From G965203045 sp965203045 (lineage in GTDB: Bacteria; Pseudomonadota; Gammaproteobacteria; PS1; Pseudothioglobaceae): a stretch of 64,000 nt of DNA. How positions within the stretch are numbered: the first letter of the stretch is position 1; each line of letters begins with the position of its first letter. The stretch is taken from contig OZ241850.1 of NCBI GenBank assembly GCA_965203045.1, positions 620,001 through 684,000 of the forward strand, given 5' to 3'. Below are positions 60,745-64,000 of the stretch, piece by piece. Both the position numbers and the translations under genes were made by a program. Under the pieces are notes generated by a model. It did not search any database. It was given only the letters and a program-made list of their open reading frames with translations, and was not told the origin of the DNA.

Positions 60745-62016
60745 GTGAAAAAAGTTTTACTAAGTTCTGCAATTACAGCAACGATGAGTGTGCCCGCTTT
60801 TGTGAACATCTCGGTTTTTGCCGATATATCTATTAAAGGTGATTCTCAATTTCGCTATGTTAATAGGCAAGATTTAACAGGTGGCAGTGGCAACCAAACC
60901 GATCATCGTGTGCGCTTACACATAACTGGTAAGTCGGGTGATAGCACTGTCAAGCTTGGTATTAGAAGTGATGGTGGCAGCCGTGTTTCAAACGGTGTGC
61001 GTGGCACTATTGGGGTTGATGATGATAATGGTGAATTTGATGACCGTTCAGGTTCTGGCAGCGGCACTAACGGCAATAGCGCTCAGGTTAATACTGACTA
61101 CTTCTTTATTACCAGCAAAATTGGTCCTGTGCACATCAAAGTAGGTGATTGGTGGGATACCACAGGTTTTGGTCTTATTCGTAAGAGTGTTCCTAATGCA
61201 AAAGCTATTGAGCTGAGCACTAAGTATAATGGTTGGAGATTTGGCATAGAGACTAAAGCTGATAGCGCTCTTGTGAGGTATGCCGTAGGTGGTGGAATAA
61301 ATGGCTGGAAAATTGACTTAGAGCACTTAAGCACCAATGAGGATATGGATGCTGGTGCTATAAGTGACCATAATCTACCAGACTACACCGATATTGCTGT
61401 TAAAGGTAGAGTTGCTGATATCGGCGTTGCCCTTGAGTATGCTAGCAGTGATGCCAGATTTAATGGGGCTACCAGCAATGGCGATGCTTATCTAGTCCAT
61501 ATCTGGAAAACCATCAGCGGTATTACTTGGCATGTTGCTTATGCTAAGTGGGACCAAGGTATAATTGGCGTGTATGGTGATAATGCTCGCAATGGCAATA
61601 ATTCCAAATTTTCGCCTCTAGGTGTCTCCATTATAGGCACCTCTTCTGGTGTGAATGGTGTTTTTGCGCTTGTTAATGTTAATAGTAGTCTAGGTTTTGC
61701 CCCCGGTGCTGCTAATGGTGTTTCAGCGCTTGGTGATGTTAATGCCAGCAGGTTCCCCGGCGGTGTAATAGACGACCAAGATGTTTGGGGCATACGCGCT
61801 GACTTTAAAGTCGCTGGTATGGGCGTGCAAGCAGCAGTTGGCAGACTAGACCTTGGTATCAATAACCCTGACGTTAATGGCGGCGATGACCTTGATGGCG
61901 CTTTCAAAGACATCATCATCACTCGCAATCTTGGCAAAGGCTCTAATGTTAAGCTGTCTTATGGTGATTTTGAAGATGGTGAGTCATTAGGTGTTAAATT
62001 TTCTGTGAAGTTCTAA
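60745..62016 (+). CDS. Outer membrane porin, paralogue 3
   Basis: 423 aa; GTG start where the paralogues have ATG, with the same signal peptide pattern (KKVLLSSAITATMSVPAFV). In the late loop the segment LGFAPGAANGVSALGDVNA, almost identical in DNA to paralogue 1, is inserted right after the home version (GTSSGVNGVFALVNVNSS). The loop is therefore doubled, a sign of gene conversion. C-terminus VKFSVKF is intact. Confidence 0.85.
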   Translation: MKKVLLSSAITATMSVPAFVNISVFADISIKGDSQFRYVNRQDLTGGSGNQTDHRVRLHITGKSGDSTVKLGIRSDGGSRVSNGVRGTIGVDDDNGEFDDRSGSGSGTNGNSAQVNTDYFFITSKIGPVHIKVGDWWDTTGFGLIRKSVPNAKAIELSTKYNGWRFGIETKADSALVRYAVGGGINGWKIDLEHLSTNEDMDAGAISDHNLPDYTDIAVKGRVADIGVALEYASSDARFNGATSNGDAYLVHIWKTISGITWHVAYAKWDQGIIGVYGDNARNGNNSKFSPLGVSIIGTSSGVNGVFALVNVNSSLGFAPGAANGVSALGDVNASRFPGGVIDDQDVWGIRADFKVAGMGVQAAVGRLDLGINNPDVNGGDDLDGAFKDIIITRNLGKGSNVKLSYGDFEDGESLGVKFSVKF

Positions 62017-62037
62017 TTTAGAAAAGAAATTTAATCC

Positions 62038-62070
62038 AAAAAACCCTCAGCCTAAAACTGGGGGTTTTTT
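62038..62070 (+). terminator. Terminator after porin 3
   Basis: AAAACCCTCAG / CTGGGGGTTTTTT, third copy of the shared porin terminator. Confidence 0.9.
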
Positions 62071-62142
62071 ATTGCTTATTTTTATAGGTAGTTAGTAATC
62101 TTATATATTAAAATAGTTAATTTTTAGACTAATATTAATGTT

Positions 62143-63036
62143 ATGAACAACAAAATTTTAATAACAACTATGCTTATTTGCGGATTTATTTTTTCCAGCG
62201 CTAATGCAGAAGACACCTATATAAGCGGAGATTTTGGTATCAATTTTGCAAGTAGTTTAGATACTATGGGTAGTGATAATGATGTGCCGAGTCGGTGTGA
62301 CGGACATATATTTGGCGCTAATGCTATTACTGATAATTGTCCCAGAGACCAAAGTAGTTGGCATAATGATTTTTCTAGCGCTAACGGATTTTTAGCATCA
62401 CTTGCAATTGGCAAAAAATTTAGCGCTTTTAGAGCTGAATTGGAGTATTTTTATCGTAGTAGTGATTATGATGATACCTCACCAATTACCGCAGACGGCG
62501 CTGATGTTGTTGCCAAAGTTGATGGTGAATTAGTTCGCGCCGAGGAAAGAATTGCCACTCTGAAAGCTCACAACATCTTTGTTAATGGTTATTATGATTT
62601 TACCACTACTTCTAAATGGAAGCCTTATATTGGCGCTGGTGTTGGTATTGCAAAAACAGATATAGATTATTCTGGCGTTTTTGCTCGCAATACTGATGAA
62701 AATGGTATTACCTCTTTACAAAGCACCCCACTTGCTGGGCGCGAAAATGAGCTAGCAGGGACTACCACTACCGAGAGTAATAGCCTTAATGATTCAATTT
62801 GGGGATATCAATTAATAGGCGGGTTTGATTATGCTTTTGCCAAGCACCTAACTATTGGCATTAAAGCACGTTATGTTAAGTTTAATTCTTTTGAAGATGG
62901 CGATACTTGGGACCAATTGCGTTCACACCCATCATCAATAGACCCTAATGACCCTAATTCTACTGTATCTTATAAATTTGAAACTGATGATATTGAATTC
63001 TCTGCGATAAGCCTTAATCTTAAATATGTTTTTTAA
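62143..63036 (+). CDS. Outer membrane beta-barrel protein (8-strand, opacity-like)
   Basis: 297 aa. Signal peptide MNNKILITTMLICGFIFSSANA; mature protein begins EDTYISGDFGINFA. Alternating strands ending in LNLKYVF fit a small OmpA/opacity-type barrel, with a long acidic, threonine-rich loop near 190-215 (LAGRENELAGTTTTES) and two cysteines near 52 and 66. No ribosome binding site is obvious. A decayed copy lies after porin 2, so it once formed a repeating unit with the porins. Confidence 0.75.
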   Translation: MNNKILITTMLICGFIFSSANAEDTYISGDFGINFASSLDTMGSDNDVPSRCDGHIFGANAITDNCPRDQSSWHNDFSSANGFLASLAIGKKFSAFRAELEYFYRSSDYDDTSPITADGADVVAKVDGELVRAEERIATLKAHNIFVNGYYDFTTTSKWKPYIGAGVGIAKTDIDYSGVFARNTDENGITSLQSTPLAGRENELAGTTTTESNSLNDSIWGYQLIGGFDYAFAKHLTIGIKARYVKFNSFEDGDTWDQLRSHPSSIDPNDPNSTVSYKFETDDIEFSAISLNLKYVF

Positions 63037-63055
63037 CTGGTAATATTTTTTTAAA

Positions 63056-63472
63056 TTAACGTCGTTTGCGCATATTTTCAATCATTTTAAGTTGTGCCAT
63101 TGCTTCTAAGAGGGCGGCTTTGGTAGAAGCTAGTTCTTGCTCTCCGCTGGCATTGTCCATCTCTTCTTGAGCTCTTTGTCTTGCCTCTAAGGCGCGTTTT
63201 TCATCTAAATCACGCGCTCTTATAGCAGTGTCAGAAAGCACAGTGACAGTATGGGGCTGCACCTCAACAATACCGCCAGAGATGAAAATATTCTCCTGCT
63301 TGTTATCAACATCCTCAACACGCACCTCACCTGGTCTTAACAAACTTAAAAATGGCGTATGTTTAGGTAAAACACCAATCTCACCCATTTTAGCAGGCAC
63401 AAAAACCCGTTTTGCCTCACCAGAATAAAGAGACTCGGTAGCGCTGACAATATCAACATGAATAGTGGACAT
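63056..63472 (-). CDS. atpC: F-type ATP synthase epsilon subunit
   Basis: 138 aa: beta-sandwich with GEIGVLPKHTPFLSLLRPGE, then a C-terminal helical hairpin rich in A, E and R. It couples catalytic head and rotor and inhibits hydrolysis. Two nt downstream of the small membrane gene below. Confidence 0.95.
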   Translation of the reverse strand: MSTIHVDIVSATESLYSGEAKRVFVPAKMGEIGVLPKHTPFLSLLRPGEVRVEDVDNKQENIFISGGIVEVQPHTVTVLSDTAIRARDLDEKRALEARQRAQEEMDNASGEQELASTKAALLEAMAQLKMIENMRKRR

Positions 63473-63474
63473 AA

Positions 63475-63798
63475 TTATTTATTAGCAAATAAAAGTTTTA
63501 ACACTGCCAATGAACCAACACTTATTACAAACACATTAACAAACAACCAAAAAGCAGCTGAAATCAGTATGTGCCCAAGCAGTATAGACAAAGCAGCGGT
63601 AAATAGCAGTATCGCTAATGTTGTAATTAGAGTATCAGAGGCGGCATTTTTAAGTAATGATACCGCCACAAATGTAGTGGCAATTATATTATAAATATCG
63701 GCTAATAACCAAGCCAGACTATTGTCTTTAAAAAACAACATGCCTATAATCGTTAGCCCAACTACAAATAGTAATAACAATGGTGGTATATTTTTCAT
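63475..63798 (-). CDS. Small membrane protein inserted between atpD and atpC
   Basis: 107 aa from ATG at 63798, one base after the atpD stop; a longer frame from 63834 would overlap atpD. Three to four hydrophobic helices (about residues 5-22, 30-48, 55-75 and 80-100). No family recognised. It lies exactly between atpD and atpC, with 2 nt to atpC, so it must be co-transcribed. Standard F-type operons have no gene here; N-type operons carry atpQ/R elsewhere. A role in ATP synthase assembly or ion supply is possible but unproven. Confidence 0.6.
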   Translation of the reverse strand: MKNIPPLLLLFVVGLTIIGMLFFKDNSLAWLLADIYNIIATTFVAVSLLKNAASDTLITTLAILLFTAALSILLGHILISAAFWLFVNVFVISVGSLAVLKLLFANK

Positions 63799-63799
63799 G

Positions 63800-64000
63800 C
63801 TAACTAGCTGCTTTGGTTTTGGCTTTGACTTCATCTATAGAACCAACCATATAAAAATCTTGTTCTGGTATGTGGTCTAACTCACCTGATAAAATTGCCT
63901 TAAAACCAGCAATGGTATCTTTAAGTGACACATACTTACCTGCCGAACCAGTAAATACCTCAGCTACGAAGAATGGTTGGGATAGAAAACGTTGAATTTT
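63800..64000 (-). CDS. atpD: F-type ATP synthase beta subunit, C-terminal part (cut by window end)
   Basis: The last 66 codons: KIQRFLSQPFFVAEVFTGSAG and YVSLKDTIAGFKAILSGE..., ending in a short basic/alanine tail. The sequence is characteristic of the beta subunit C-terminus; the rest lies beyond the window. Confidence 0.95.
   Translation of the reverse strand, partial: KIQRFLSQPFFVAEVFTGSAGKYVSLKDTIAGFKAILSGELDHIPEQDFYMVGSIDEVKAKTKAAS

Overview
The window is AT-rich gammaproteobacterial DNA. The intact core gene order (rpsJ to rplQ ribosomal cluster, ispH-FKBP, trpA-accD, rpmB-rpmG, atpD-atpC), the low GC, the PII/AmtB module and the tandem porins suggest a marine sulfur-oxidiser of the SUP05/Thioglobus type or a related symbiont. 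That placement is inferred from gene content; no rRNA or marker search could be run.

Region 1 (1 to about 9.45 kb) is one end of an integrative and conjugative element (ICE). It has a DUF4400-type conjugation membrane protein, a DUF3275 protein, a DUF6094 methyltransferase-like protein, a SNF2-like helicase, a complete tyrosine integrase and a RelE/RHH toxin-antitoxin pair. About 100 nt of sequence with a conserved, covarying and apparently pseudoknotted secondary structure occurs four times here, always on + and upstream of genes. Five strong intrinsic terminators sit 2-16 nt before gene ribosome binding sites. Together these look like an RNA attenuation or antitermination system and are the most interesting signal in the window. 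The region ends in a near-identical copy of the integrase 3' end fused to a truncated leader gene, followed by the 3' half of a tRNA-Thr(UGU), which is the likely attachment site.

Region 2 (about 9.45 to 35.2 kb) is an accessory island ending in a decayed copy of the same leader/attenuator and of the same tRNA-Thr 3' end. This suggests successive integrations in one orientation. Its cargo includes three unrelated GHKL (Bergerat-fold) ATPases: a 1484-aa protein with a DUF3883 nuclease-like C-terminus, a 568-aa ATPase in a tightly overlapping operon with an unknown protein and a radical SAM enzyme, and a MORC-like ATPase beside a C5-cytosine methyltransferase and an XRE regulator. A ParB-like/Dam methylase pair, a ClpP-fold serine protease, lipoproteins, an HU protein, broken genes and hairpin arrays complete it. 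The whole reads as a defence and genome-conflict island.

Region 3 (35.2 to 57.2 kb, nearly all -) is core chromosome. It holds yqeY-rpsU, the contiguous alpha/spc/S10 ribosomal operons with rpoA and secY, ispH, slpA, accD-trpA, moaE (+) with a moaA relic upstream, tRNA-Ser(UGA), rpmB-rpmG (+), aroD, an ANTAR regulator, a relic of a TorF-like porin, amtB and glnK.

Region 4 (57.2 to 64 kb) holds three tandem porin paralogues (+) with shared promoters, leaders and terminators and clear recombination between copies, a fourth outer-membrane barrel gene (+) with a relic copy between porins 2 and 3, and the end of the atp operon (-) with a small membrane-protein gene inserted between atpD and atpC.
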